Assembly: GCA_945920215.1 (NCBI GenBank)
Contig: CAMEJM010000010.1
Coordinates: 1 to 60,901, forward strand
Reading direction: 5' to 3'
DNA from: an uncultured bacterium
Lineage (GTDB): Bacteria; Bacillota; Clostridia; Oscillospirales; CAG-272
Length of the DNA stretch: 60,901 nt
Each line of letters starts with the position of its first letter. Position 1 is the stretch's first letter. Both the position numbers and the translations under genes were made by a program. Shown here in pieces: positions 17,009-28,885 of this stretch. The notes below the pieces were generated by a model. It was given only the letters and a program-made list of their open reading frames with translations, made no database searches and had not been told where the DNA came from.

Positions 17009-17040
17009 TTAAGAGTGGGCTTCGGTTCACTCTTAATTTT
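17009..17040 (+). promoter_or_regulatory. Terminator-like attenuator hairpin in the rimP leader
   Basis: TTAAGAGTGGGC and GTTCACTCTTAA form a 12-bp stem with a TTCG loop and a following TTTT, located between promoter and rimP. As an intrinsic terminator placed ahead of the operon it suggests attenuation. Leader termination controlled by NusA is known for the homologous B. subtilis operon; applying this here is inference. Confidence 0.7.
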
Positions 17041-17063
17041 GCGATTTGGAAAAGGAGGCTCGC

Positions 17064-17522
17064 ATGGCAAAAGGAATTGCCGCCGCGGTGCGGGAACTGA
17101 TTGCCCCCACGGTGGAAGAACTCGGTTACCGGCTGTGGGACGTGGAGTATACCAAGGAGGGCGCCGACTGGCATCTGTGCGTGACGATCGATTCGGACAG
17201 CGGCATTGACATCAGCGACTGCGAGCGGGTTCACCGCGCCATTGACCCCCTGCTGGACGAAGCCGACCCTATCGAGGCTTCCTATTGCCTGGACGTTTCC
17301 TCGCCCGGCATCGAAAGAGAGCTGCGCACCGACGAGCATATTCTCGCCTGCCTCGGGCAGCGCTGCGAAGCGCGCCTGTTCAAAGCGGCGGGGGGCAAAA
17401 AGGTCTGGCGCGGCACGCTCCTCTCCTATGCCGACGGCACCGTCGCACTCGAAACCGAGGAGGGGACGCTCTCCCTTGCACGGACGGATATTTCCAAACT
17501 CCGCACCGTCTATTTTGACTGA
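17064..17522 (+). CDS. rimP: Ribosome maturation factor RimP
   Basis: Small-subunit assembly factor (152 aa). The N-terminal alpha/beta domain carries LGYRLWDVEY and the family motif LDVSSPGIEREL, and the C-terminal SH3-like domain follows from about residue 90 (CEARLFK...WRGTL). AAGGAGG precedes the ATG by five bases. First gene of the classic rimP-nusA-ylxR-ylxQ-infB operon, which links transcription elongation, ribosome assembly and initiation. Confidence 0.95.
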   Translation: MAKGIAAAVRELIAPTVEELGYRLWDVEYTKEGADWHLCVTIDSDSGIDISDCERVHRAIDPLLDEADPIEASYCLDVSSPGIERELRTDEHILACLGQRCEARLFKAAGGKKVWRGTLLSYADGTVALETEEGTLSLARTDISKLRTVYFD

Positions 17523-17565
17523 TACACATACGCATTTGCGCAAACGAAAAGAAAGGACTCTGACA

Positions 17566-18591
17566 ATGAACGCCAAATTGTTCGAAGCTCTTGCCGACCT
17601 GGAAGCGGCAAAGGGAATCCCCGTGGACTACATGCTTGAAAAAATCGAGGGCGCGCTGATCAAATCCATTGAGCGCGAAATCGGCCCCACCGCAAAAGTG
17701 CGCGTGGTGCTCGACCCCGTCAAGCGCGACATGAAGGTTTATCAGCAGCGCGAAGTGGTGGAGGAGGTCAACGACCCCGATTGCGAAATCTCTCTTGAGG
17801 ACGCAAAGACCATTTCCAAGCGCAACAAAATCGGTTCGGTTGTGGAAACCAAGCTGGCGCCCGATTCCTTCCGCCGCCTGTCCGCCACCGCCGGCAAGCA
17901 GATCATCATTCAGGCGATCCGCGAAGCAGAGCGCAACAATATGGCGCGCGCCTACGAGAACAAGCGTGAAAAACTGATTACCGCCACCGTCTTCAAGGTC
18001 GACGACCTCAGCGGAGACCTGACTCTGGAAACGGCGGACGGCATGGTGCGCCTGCCCCGCAACCTCCAGCTTCCCACCGACGCTTTCGCTGTCGGCGACA
18101 GAATCAAGGTGTATGTCTCCGAAGTCAGAAGCGTGGATACCCGCGGACCCATTGTAGACCTTTCCCGCGTACATCCCGGCTTTGTCAGATGCCTCTTTGA
18201 AGCCGAAATTCCCGAAATTGCCGACGGCACCGTCGTGATCGCCGGTATCGCGCGCGAAGCCGGCAGCCGTACCAAGATCGCCGTCTATTCCGCGGACGAG
18301 AACGTCGACCCGATCGGCGCCTGCATCGGTAACCGCGGGATGCGTATCAACAATATTCTCTCCGAGCTCGGCAACGAGAAAATCGATATCATCCGTTACC
18401 ACGAAGACCCCGCGGAATACATCCGCGAAGCGCTTTCTCCCGCAGAGGTGCTGGGCGTGGTCATCGACGGGGAGCGCTCCGCGCGCGTCACCGTGGCGCC
18501 CAACCAGCTCTCCCTTGCAATCGGTAAAGAGGGGCAGAACGCAAAGCTCGCCGCCCGCCTGACCGGTTACAAGATCGACATAAAGGCGTAA
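17566..18591 (+). CDS. nusA: Transcription factor NusA
   Basis: Transcription elongation and termination factor (341 aa). It has an N-terminal RNA-polymerase-binding domain (about 1-125), an S1 domain (about 135-200), and two KH domains; KH1 includes IGACIGNRGMRI and KH2 ends LAIGKEGQNAKLAARLTGYKI. This is the compact form without the C-terminal acidic repeats of enteric NusA, normal for Bacillota. The ATG at 17566 follows GAAAGGA; a longer upstream frame is a shadow of rimP. It may act on the leader hairpin at 17009-17040. Confidence 0.95.
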   Translation: MNAKLFEALADLEAAKGIPVDYMLEKIEGALIKSIEREIGPTAKVRVVLDPVKRDMKVYQQREVVEEVNDPDCEISLEDAKTISKRNKIGSVVETKLAPDSFRRLSATAGKQIIIQAIREAERNNMARAYENKREKLITATVFKVDDLSGDLTLETADGMVRLPRNLQLPTDAFAVGDRIKVYVSEVRSVDTRGPIVDLSRVHPGFVRCLFEAEIPEIADGTVVIAGIAREAGSRTKIAVYSADENVDPIGACIGNRGMRINNILSELGNEKIDIIRYHEDPAEYIREALSPAEVLGVVIDGERSARVTVAPNQLSLAIGKEGQNAKLAARLTGYKIDIKA

Positions 18592-18595
18592 CGCA

Positions 18596-18883
18596 ATGCC
18601 GACCAAACAGACACTGCCGCAGAAAAAAATCCCCGAGCGCCGCTGCATCGGCTGTGGGGAGCGGTTTCCGAAAACTGAGCTGATTCGCATCGTGCGCGCC
18701 CCCGACGGCACCATTTCGCTCGACCGCACCGGCAAAAAATCCGGGCGGGGAGCCTATCTGTGCCACAGCGTTGAGTGTCTGAAACGCGCAAGAAAGGCAA
18801 ATCGGCTTTCCCAGAATCTCGACTGCGAGATTCCGGAGGAAATTTATCTGAAAATGGAAGCAGAGCTTGCAAGCAATGTGTGA
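18596..18883 (+). CDS. ylxR: YlxR family RNA-binding protein (RnpM)
   Basis: DUF448 protein (95 aa) with the family signatures RRCIGCGERFPKTELIRIVR and GRGAYLCHS. B. subtilis YlxR has been reported as an RNase P modulator (RnpM). It starts four bases after the nusA stop and its end overlaps the ylxQ start, as expected in this operon. Confidence 0.92.
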   Translation: MPTKQTLPQKKIPERRCIGCGERFPKTELIRIVRAPDGTISLDRTGKKSGRGAYLCHSVECLKRARKANRLSQNLDCEIPEEIYLKMEAELASNV

Positions 18884-19208
18884 GCCTGCCTACAAAACAG
18901 TCAGCGAGCGTTTCTTCGGAATGCTGGGGCTGGCGAGACGGGCTGGAAAAACGGTGCTCGGCACCGATATGATCTGTGAAAGGATGCGGGCAAAGAGCAA
19001 GCCCGTCCTTGTCCTTGCCTCCCGTGAAGCCTCCGACGCGACGCGCGCACGGCTGATGCACAAGTGTGATTTTTACAGCATTCCATACTGTGTCGTGGAT
19101 GTATCCACCGAGAAACTCGGCAATATCTGCGGATGCAGCGGTCTTGCCGCCGCGGTTGCGGTGACGGACGCCGGATTTGCCGAACAACTCCTCATGGAGT
19201 GTAAGTAA
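18876..19208 (+). CDS. ylxQ: YlxQ, L7Ae-family ribosomal-like protein
   Basis: Small L7Ae/L30e/Gadd45-fold RNA-binding protein (110 aa), with [19 protein letters not shown] near the start and the conserved [12 protein letters not shown] strand. L7Ae members bind kink-turn RNA. I chose the ATG at 18876, which overlaps the ylxR stop; a TTG three codons upstream is an alternative. Confidence 0.9.
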   Translation: MCEPAYKTVSERFFGMLGLARRAGKTVLGTDMICERMRAKSKPVLVLASREASDATRARLMHKCDFYSIPYCVVDVSTEKLGNICGCSGLAAAVAVTDAGFAEQLLMECK

Positions 19209-19263
19209 GAAGAAAGGATTCCCCGGTGCGGGGGGCGACCCGGACGGGTCGGGTGACAACTTC

Positions 19264-22056
<2,793 letters not shown>

Positions 22057-22080
22057 TTTTCTTTCTCAATTGTCCGTTTG

Positions 22081-22115
22081 AGAAGCGCAGACCGCGGTCT
22101 GCGCTTCTTTCTTTT
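22081..22115 (+). terminator. Terminator of the rimP-infB operon
   Basis: Perfect 13-bp stem AGAAGCGCAGACC/GGTCTGCGCTTCT, followed by TTCTTTT. Confidence 0.9.
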
Positions 22116-22403
22116 GTCGCCGCGGCAGCATTGAGCGCGTACGCGCGGAAAATAGCCGAAAACCGAGAAAAACAGAATGCACGCCCTATGATTTTTGCGG
22201 ATATTCCATCTCAAAAGATCAAAGCGGAGCCTGAAAAACAAGGCTTTTCATTGATTTTGAAGTCCCAAGCTTGAAAAAATCGCCGCCTGTTCTGCCGCCA
22301 CGCGAAAGAGCTGTTTGGCATCGGCACCATACGAAAATAGTCGGTGTGAACGGCAGAAATCGCCCGATACGGGCGCCGGATGCGGAAAACGTGCATTTCC
22401 CTC
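22116..22403. other. Spacer without recognised gene
   Basis: Between the infB terminator and the next promoter I see no gene with a ribosome-binding site. A minor hairpin (AGCCT/AGGCT followed by TTTC, about 22228-22250) is the only structure noted. Confidence 0.5.
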
Positions 22404-22432
22404 TTGCAAAAATGCGCGCGATACGTTAAAAT
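22404..22432 (+). promoter_or_regulatory. Promoter of the DUF6062-AAA gene pair
   Basis: TTGCAA (22404-22409), 17-base spacer, TAAAAT (22427-22432). Confidence 0.7.
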
Positions 22433-22523
22433 AGTTATAACTAATCATATACTTTCGCGCGGGCATATGCCGCGCGCAAACATACCCGTACGTATGCGCA
22501 CCGGCGCATGGAAAAGGAGCCGC

Positions 22524-23249
22524 ATGGAGCAGATTTACACCATTCCCGTCAACGAAGCGTTTGACGCCGCTATGAATACCCCCGGAAGCGGCTGCCCTAT
22601 TTGCGCGCTTTACCGGAAACTGGAGGTCGCCGAGCTTGACATCATTCTCGGCGCTTCCATGATGGAGCCGGATATCCGCATCCGCACCAACCGCGAGGGG
22701 TTTTGCGAACAGCACTTCGTCCGCATGGCGGCAAAGCAGAACCGCCTGAGTCTGGCGCTCATGCTGGAGTCTCATCTGGACAGCGTGAAAGAACTGATGC
22801 AGGACCCGCCGCTCTCCGCCCCCGGCGACAAACCATCCAAACGGATCGCAGCGCTGGAGGGCTCCTGCTATCTGTGCAACCGCATCGAAGCCTCCCTTTC
22901 GCGCATGATCGATACCGTTACTTTGCTCTGGCAGACCGACGAGGAATTCCGCCGCAAGCTGGATGCGCAGCCGCGCTTCTGCCTCCCCCACTTCCGCCGT
23001 CTGACCGAAGCGGGCAGACAGCGCCTCCCCAAAAAGATCTTTCCCGCTTATTACCGCGCGGTCAAGAGCGTGACCGAAAAATATCTCGACAAGCTCCGCG
23101 GGGACGTCAGCTGGTTCTGTAAAAAATTCGATTACCGCTATGACGCCGAGCCCTGGTATGACTCCAAGGACAGCATTGAACGCGCCGTGGCTTTTCTCTC
23201 GGCGAAAGACATCACTCTGCCAAGGAAGGAAAAAAGAAATGAGAATTGA
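22524..23249 (+). CDS. DUF6062 family Cys-rich protein
   Basis: Cytoplasmic protein (241 aa) of a family I know only as DUF6062 in Clostridia; the start YTIPVNEAFD and GASMMEPDIRIRTNREGFC match my memory of it. It has two CxxC-like pairs (CPICALY near residue 25, CYLC near 113) and two FC(x)2H motifs (GFCEQHF near 59, FCLPHF near 153), suggesting two metal sites of type CxxC...CxxH, which is inference. AAAAGGAG precedes the ATG. The stop overlaps the next gene by 11 bases, so the pair is translationally coupled. Function unknown. Confidence 0.75.
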   Translation: MEQIYTIPVNEAFDAAMNTPGSGCPICALYRKLEVAELDIILGASMMEPDIRIRTNREGFCEQHFVRMAAKQNRLSLALMLESHLDSVKELMQDPPLSAPGDKPSKRIAALEGSCYLCNRIEASLSRMIDTVTLLWQTDEEFRRKLDAQPRFCLPHFRRLTEAGRQRLPKKIFPAYYRAVKSVTEKYLDKLRGDVSWFCKKFDYRYDAEPWYDSKDSIERAVAFLSAKDITLPRKEKRNEN

Positions 23250-25551
23250 ACAGGTGACCGTCCGCAGCTTCGGACTGTTGCGCAACTATCAGGAAACCTT
23301 TTCGGACGGAGTCAACATCATTGAGGGCGCCAACGAAACCGGGAAATCTACCTTGGCGGCATTCATCCGCTATATGCTGTACGGCTTCGGTGAGGAAACC
23401 GGGGTCCTCTCGGAAAGAGAGCGGCGCATCAACTGGGTGACCGGCACGGCGGACGGCTCCATGACCGTCACGGTGGGGGAGACCCGCTACCGCATCGACC
23501 GAAAAACCGAACGAGTCGGGTCGGGACAGGCGATTGCCTATACCGATACCTGCGAGATGACCGACGTCGACACGGGCAAGCCCGTACTGCTTCAGACTTC
23601 GCCCGGCGAATATCTGCTCGGCGTGGGAAAGAGCCTCTATGAATCCACCGCCTTTTTGGGGCAGCTCTCCGACACGGCGGAGAACGCCGCCGACATGAAG
23701 CAGTCGATTGAAAACCTGCTTTTCTCCGGCGATGAAAAAGTCAACACCGGCAGAGCCATCACGGCGCTGACCGAAACCAGAGACGCCCTGCTCTCCCCCG
23801 ATCGTTCCTCCGGCCGTCTGGTGGAAATCCGCAGCCGCGCCGCAAGCCTTGCCGGACGGCTTTCCGCCGCCGTGAAGGATCAGCACAATTTGATTCTCAA
23901 GAAGCAGGAGCTGGACGAAAACATCAGCCGCCGCGACGAAGCGGAGCGGCTCCGCGACAATTTGCAGGAGCTGCGGGTCTGCTACCGCAACCATCAGATT
24001 CTGACCTCCTTTGAGCAGCTGCACTCCATGCGCCGGCAATCCGCCGATATTGAAGCGGAAGCGCAGGAGTACCGCAACGCCAATTCTTTCGGCACCTTCT
24101 TCCCCGATGAAACCTATGCCGCCGACCTCTCGGTCAAGCGCCGTCTCTGGGCGGACGCGCGCGAGAAATACGAGCGTGCGGACGAGGAGCTGCGGGAGCT
24201 GGAAAACAAGCAGCTGTTTACCCGCGACGTGCAGAAAAACCTGCAGCGCGCCGAAAAGCACGGCGGAGAAACGCAGGTACTCGCCCGCCACGCCGCGCTG
24301 CACGCCCGTTATCGCCTGTTTCTGTCCGTCTCTCTTGTATGTATAATGCTGTTCGCGGTGCTTGCCGCGGTCGGCGCGGTTCATTTCTTCCACGCCGATT
24401 CCTACGGCGCCCTGTTCGGCGTATGGGCGGCAGGATGTTCTGTCCTCTTCATCGGCGGCGTGGTCATGACCATTCTCTCCATCGGGCGCCGGGAGACCGA
24501 ACGTGCCTACTGCCTTGACTACGGCGCCAAGAACGGAAAAGAACTCCGCTACCGCATGAAAATGGTCTCCGACTGCCGCGAAAGCTCCGCTGCCCATGTC
24601 GAGGCGTTGCGCGCTGCGCGCGAGCATGCCGATACGACCCGCGCCGCTTATTTCACCGCGCGCAGCGTACTGGACGACGCCCTCGGACAGTGGGGCAAGG
24701 TGCTTCCCACCGCCGCCGAGCAGACCAACGAATTTCTCGACGTGTTCACCGGCTCGGTGCGGGACACCATCGATACCTACCGTTCCATGAAAGAACGCAA
24801 GGCGGCGCTGGATTCCGCCGCCGAGGTGCTTGCTGCCTCCCTTGCCGCGTTCCGTGAGGACGACATCCGCGCGCTGGTCCCCGACAGCCGCCGCGCGGCG
24901 CTTGCCGAAACCACCCCGGAGCAGATTGACGAGGGGATTCAATACTATGACGGGCAGTACCGCTTCTTCTGCGATACCGTCAACCGTCTGACCGAAGAAA
25001 TGCAGGCTCTGCGGCAGTCTGCCGAAAATCCCGCGGAGGTCAGCGAGCAGCTGTCCGCCGCCGAAAACGAGCTGGGAGAGTTGCGCGACCGCTACAATGC
25101 GGTGGAGACCGCGCTGACCACCCTGACCGGCGCGGATATCCGACTGCGCGCCGAACTGTCGCCCCGCCTCGCGCATTACGCGCGCGAGCTGATGGACGTC
25201 ATGACCGAGGGCAAGTACAACGCGATGGGCGTCACCGACGACCTGACGCTGGAGTTCAGAAGCGACGGTGAGAACCGCAGCGTTGAAAACCTGTCGGGCG
25301 GCACCCGCGACATTGCCTACATCACCCTCCGTCTGGCGCTGATACGGCTGCTCTACCGCGAGACGCCGCCCCTGTGCTTTGACGAGAGTTTCGCCCATCA
25401 GGATAACGACCGCTGTTACTCCATGCTGAAAGTCTTTCTTGCGCTGTCCGAGCGCAACGGCACACAGTCTTTCCTCTTTACCTGCCGCAGCCGTGAGTAC
25501 ACCGTCGCAAAAGAAATCGGCGGCAATTGCCACCTGATCAGAATGATTTGA
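23239..25551 (+). CDS. YhaN/SbcC-like AAA ATPase with membrane hairpin
   Basis: SMC/Rad50-like ATPase of 770 aa: Walker A GANETGKST (near residue 35), long coiled coils, then C-terminal signature VENLSGGTRDIAYITLRL and Walker B PLCFDES. Midway (residues 360-415) two hydrophobic segments form a predicted membrane hairpin where Rad50 has its zinc hook. This layout matches YhaN-type proteins. Such ATPases normally pair with a YhaO/SbcD-like nuclease, but none adjoins; the coupled upstream partner is the DUF6062 protein. I infer a membrane-anchored role on DNA ends or chromosome, without direct evidence. The ATG at 23239 lies inside the upstream gene, after GGAAGGA. Confidence 0.8.
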   Translation: MRIEQVTVRSFGLLRNYQETFSDGVNIIEGANETGKSTLAAFIRYMLYGFGEETGVLSERERRINWVTGTADGSMTVTVGETRYRIDRKTERVGSGQAIAYTDTCEMTDVDTGKPVLLQTSPGEYLLGVGKSLYESTAFLGQLSDTAENAADMKQSIENLLFSGDEKVNTGRAITALTETRDALLSPDRSSGRLVEIRSRAASLAGRLSAAVKDQHNLILKKQELDENISRRDEAERLRDNLQELRVCYRNHQILTSFEQLHSMRRQSADIEAEAQEYRNANSFGTFFPDETYAADLSVKRRLWADAREKYERADEELRELENKQLFTRDVQKNLQRAEKHGGETQVLARHAALHARYRLFLSVSLVCIMLFAVLAAVGAVHFFHADSYGALFGVWAAGCSVLFIGGVVMTILSIGRRETERAYCLDYGAKNGKELRYRMKMVSDCRESSAAHVEALRAAREHADTTRAAYFTARSVLDDALGQWGKVLPTAAEQTNEFLDVFTGSVRDTIDTYRSMKERKAALDSAAEVLAASLAAFREDDIRALVPDSRRAALAETTPEQIDEGIQYYDGQYRFFCDTVNRLTEEMQALRQSAENPAEVSEQLSAAENELGELRDRYNAVETALTTLTGADIRLRAELSPRLAHYARELMDVMTEGKYNAMGVTDDLTLEFRSDGENRSVENLSGGTRDIAYITLRLALIRLLYRETPPLCFDESFAHQDNDRCYSMLKVFLALSERNGTQSFLFTCRSREYTVAKEIGGNCHLIRMI

Positions 25552-25567
25552 AAATGAAGGAGCTGAC

Positions 25568-26506
25568 ATGACACCGAAAATTCTCACTGTCGGCGCCGCA
25601 TACATGGATATGGTCATGCGGATGCCTCATTTCCCTGGCGCCGGAGAAACGCTCTGCGTGGAGGACGGCGGCGCGGCGTACCTGCCCGACGGGCGCGGCG
25701 GCAACTGCGCCGTGGCGCTTGCCAAACTCGGCGCGCGCGCGGTGCTGTGCTGCCGCGTGGGAGAAGATATTCACGGGCAGCGTCTGCACGCCATGTACCG
25801 GGAGTTCGGGATCGATACCTCCTCGATCGTGGCGGATCCCCGCACCCCCACGGGTCTGAGCCTTGTGATGAGCGACGACGGCAAGCTGCCGCGCACCGTG
25901 ACCTACCCAGGCGCCAACGCCAACCTCACGCGTGATAATCTCACCGCGGCTTTCGCCACCGCGCCGGACGCGGTGTGCCTGCAAATGGATCTGCCCGAGG
26001 AAACCCTGCTGGACGCCGCGCGCCGCGCGGCGGAGCGCCACATTCCCATCTTTCTGGACGCGGCGCCCGGGAACAAGGATTTCCCGTACAACCGCCTGCC
26101 GGAGGTGGAGGTATTCTCCCCCAACGAACAGGAAACCGAACTGCTGACGGGCATCCGCCCGAGCGGCAGCGACAACTGCCTGAAAGCCATGCTGGAACTG
26201 GCGAAAATCGTAAAAGCGCGCTATTACGTCACCAAGATGGCTGACCGCGGGGCGTTTATCTTTGACGGGATCCACTTCAATCTCATCAGCTCCTACATTG
26301 TCAAGGTCGTTGACGGCGCGGGCGCCGGGGACGCCTTTGCGGCGGGGCTGGCGCTGGAATATATGCGCACGCGCGGTGACATCACCGCCGCCTGCAAATT
26401 CGGCAATACCGTCGGCGCCATCACCGTGATGCGCCCCGGCACCGTCACCGCTCTGCCCACCGCGCAGGAGGTGCAGAACTTCATTGCACGCAACGGCACA
26501 AGATGA
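25568..26506 (+). CDS. PfkB-family carbohydrate kinase (ribokinase-like)
   Basis: Sugar kinase (312 aa) with N-terminal GGRGGNCAVALAKLGARA (PfkB signature 1 region) and C-terminal DGAGAGDAFAAGLAL, containing the catalytic base Asp and anion hole. Closest in layout to ribokinase, but no rbs genes lie near, so the substrate is open. GAAGGAG precedes the ATG by six bases; it starts 17 bases after the AAA ATPase and its stop overlaps miaA (ATGA), so it is part of a run of tightly linked genes. Confidence 0.88.
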   Translation: MTPKILTVGAAYMDMVMRMPHFPGAGETLCVEDGGAAYLPDGRGGNCAVALAKLGARAVLCCRVGEDIHGQRLHAMYREFGIDTSSIVADPRTPTGLSLVMSDDGKLPRTVTYPGANANLTRDNLTAAFATAPDAVCLQMDLPEETLLDAARRAAERHIPIFLDAAPGNKDFPYNRLPEVEVFSPNEQETELLTGIRPSGSDNCLKAMLELAKIVKARYYVTKMADRGAFIFDGIHFNLISSYIVKVVDGAGAGDAFAAGLALEYMRTRGDITAACKFGNTVGAITVMRPGTVTALPTAQEVQNFIARNGTR

Positions 26507-27474
26507 AAGCCGTTGCCGTCGTAGGTCCCACCGCGGGTGGAAAAACCGCCCTATCCCTCTCGCTTGCCGCTGCAATCGGAGGGGAGATTCTGTGCTGTGA
26601 CTCCATGCAGGTATACCGCCGCATGGACATCGGCACCGCCAAACCGACCGCCGCGGAGCGTGCGGTTTGCCCCCACCACCTCTTTGACATTGCCGACCCC
26701 GCAAAGCCGTTCAGCGCCGCCGAATACGCCGCCTGCGCCATGCAGACCCTGCGAGAGGTGACCGCGCGCGGCGCGGTGCCTGTTTTCTGCGGCGGCACGG
26801 GGCTGTATCTGGACGCCGTGCGCACCCTGCGCCACATGGGCGGCGCGCCGCAGGGGGACCCCGCGCTGCGGGAGCGGCTGACAGCCGAGGCGCAGACCCC
26901 GGCGGGGCGGGAAGCCCTGTTCGCCCGCTTGCAGGCGGTCGACCCGGACGCGGCGGCGGCAACCCATCCCAACAACGTACGCCGTGTGGTGCGCGCGCTC
27001 GAAATCTACGAATTGACGGGGCGGACAAAAACCTCGTTTGACCAAGCCGCCGCTACCCTGAACCCGGCGCTTGATCTGTTGATTTTCGGCATTGCCTATA
27101 CCGACCGCAGCCTGCTGTACGCGCGCATTGACGCGCGCGTGGAACAAATGCTCGCCGCAGGGCTTCTCGAAGAAACCCGCGCGCTTGCCGCTGCCGGGCT
27201 CTTCACCGCGAACGGCACCGCCGCACAGGCGATCGGCTATAAAGAACTGCTTGCCGCTTTGGACGGCACCGCCACGGTGGACGAAGCGACCGAGCGCCTC
27301 AAAACCGCCACCCGCCGCTACGCCAAGCGCCAGATGACCTATTTCCGCGCCATGCCGGGCGTTCACTGGATTTCCGCAGACAGGGACGGCGCCCTCCGCG
27401 CGCCGCAGGAACTGACCGAGGAAATCCTGCCGTCCGTGCGCGCTTTCCTCGACGGGGCGCACACCGCAGGATAA
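26503..27474 (+). CDS. miaA: tRNA dimethylallyltransferase MiaA
   Basis: Transfers a dimethylallyl group to A37 of tRNAs reading UNN codons (323 aa). P-loop GPTAGGKT (residues 8-15), DSMQVYRRMDIGTAKP (33-48), HHLFD, GGTGLYLDA and the C-terminal QAIGYKE, RRYAKRQMTYFR. Start overlaps the pfkB stop. Length is normal. No mutL or hfq neighbour here. Confidence 0.95.
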   Translation: MKAVAVVGPTAGGKTALSLSLAAAIGGEILCCDSMQVYRRMDIGTAKPTAAERAVCPHHLFDIADPAKPFSAAEYAACAMQTLREVTARGAVPVFCGGTGLYLDAVRTLRHMGGAPQGDPALRERLTAEAQTPAGREALFARLQAVDPDAAAATHPNNVRRVVRALEIYELTGRTKTSFDQAAATLNPALDLLIFGIAYTDRSLLYARIDARVEQMLAAGLLEETRALAAAGLFTANGTAAQAIGYKELLAALDGTATVDEATERLKTATRRYAKRQMTYFRAMPGVHWISADRDGALRAPQELTEEILPSVRAFLDGAHTAG

Positions 27475-27547
27475 GCCGTTTTTCTTTGCACCCCACATTC
27501 CCTTATGTTTTTTTACAACACCAAAATAAATTAAACGGAGAGTAACC

Positions 27548-28828
27548 ATGAAAGCAACCGAACTCAAAGCAAAAATCGCCGCAGGCGCCCTGAGCGCATA
27601 CGCGCATCTGTACGCCGACGTCAAAGCGCAGACCGAACGGTACCTCGCCGCCATCGACGCATTTTGCGAGCTGTACGGCGCAGACCGCGACATCCGCCTC
27701 TTTTCCGTCCCCGGCAGAAGCGAACTGAGCGGCAACCACACCGACCACAACCACGGCTGTGTGCTGGCAGGCGCCATTGACCGGGACATCATCGCCGTGG
27801 CGGCGAAGACCGACGACGGCACCGTCAGAATCAAATCCGAGGGATACCCCGAGGACGTAGTGAAACTCTCCGACATTGAAACACCCTCCAACTTCAAACA
27901 GTTCTCCTCTACCGCCTTGCTCGCGGGCATCTGCAACGCTTTCCGGCAGGGCGGCTACGCCGTCGGCGGTTACTGCGCCTACACCACCACGCAGGTGCTG
28001 AAAGGCTCCGGGATCTCCTCCTCCGCCGCATTTGAAGTGCAGTGCGGGAATATCATGAATTACCTGTACAACGACGGGAAAGTCAACAACGAAGAAATCG
28101 CAAAAATGGCGCAGTATGCCGAGAACGCCTATTTCGGCAAGCCCTGCGGGCTGATGGATCAGATGGCTTGCGCCGTCGGCGGTTTCCTCTCCATTGATTT
28201 TGAAGACCCGAAGAACCCCGTCATCACCCCCATTCCTTTCTCCCTGTCCGACGCGGGCTACAAGCTCTGCATCGTCAATACCGGCGGCAACCATGCCGAC
28301 CTCAATGAGGATTACGCCTCCGTCCCCGCCGAAATGAAAGCCGTCGCGGCGTTCTTCGGCAAAGAGGTTTTGCGCGGCATTCACGAAAGCGACATCATTT
28401 CCTCCGCCCCCCTGCTCCGGGAAGCGGTCGGGGATCGCGCCATTCTGCGCGCCCTGCATTTCCTGCGTGAGAACAAGCGCGTGGAGGCGCAGGCAAAGGC
28501 GCTGAAAGAGGGAGATTTCGACAAATTTCTTTCGCTGGTTCTTCGCTCGGGCGATTCCTCTTTCAAATATCTGCAAAACGTCTTTACGGTCAAAAACGTG
28601 CGGGAGCAGGGGCTGTCCCTGGCGCTCGCCGTCACCGAGGGGCTGCTGGACGGAAAGGGCTGCGCATGGCGCGTCCACGGCGGCGGCTTTGCCGGCACCA
28701 TTCAGGCGTTTGTACGCAACGAATATGCGGAAGAATACCGCACGGTCATGGACAGCGTGTTCGGCGAAGGCGCGGTGATGATGCTCTCGGTCAGACCCGC
28801 CGGCGCCACCGAAATCACGATCGCCTGA
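27548..28828 (+). CDS. galK: Galactokinase
   Basis: GHMP-family sugar kinase (426 aa). Galactokinase signature PGRSELSGNHTDHNHG (about residue 57), GHMP ATP motif GSGISSSAAFE (about 154-164), and C-terminal MHGGG-type WRVHGGGFAGTIQ. It phosphorylates galactose in the Leloir pathway; galT and galE are absent from the window. The second position of the usual GRxNLIGEHTDY signature reads SELSGNHTDH, a somewhat divergent form seen in Clostridia, so a related substrate is possible. ACGGAGAG precedes the ATG. No clear promoter in the 70-base gap. Confidence 0.87.
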   Translation: MKATELKAKIAAGALSAYAHLYADVKAQTERYLAAIDAFCELYGADRDIRLFSVPGRSELSGNHTDHNHGCVLAGAIDRDIIAVAAKTDDGTVRIKSEGYPEDVVKLSDIETPSNFKQFSSTALLAGICNAFRQGGYAVGGYCAYTTTQVLKGSGISSSAAFEVQCGNIMNYLYNDGKVNNEEIAKMAQYAENAYFGKPCGLMDQMACAVGGFLSIDFEDPKNPVITPIPFSLSDAGYKLCIVNTGGNHADLNEDYASVPAEMKAVAAFFGKEVLRGIHESDIISSAPLLREAVGDRAILRALHFLRENKRVEAQAKALKEGDFDKFLSLVLRSGDSSFKYLQNVFTVKNVREQGLSLALAVTEGLLDGKGCAWRVHGGGFAGTIQAFVRNEYAEEYRTVMDSVFGEGAVMMLSVRPAGATEITIA

Positions 28829-28885
28829 TTTTCCGACACCTGCGCATACGTTTCAAATACAGAATTTCCAAAAGGAGTCACATAT

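Noticed and set aside
28829-28885. LexA/SOS box upstream of recA
   Set aside because: CGCATACGTTTC only weakly resembles the Bacillota box CGAAC-N4-GTTCG; half-sites do not match.
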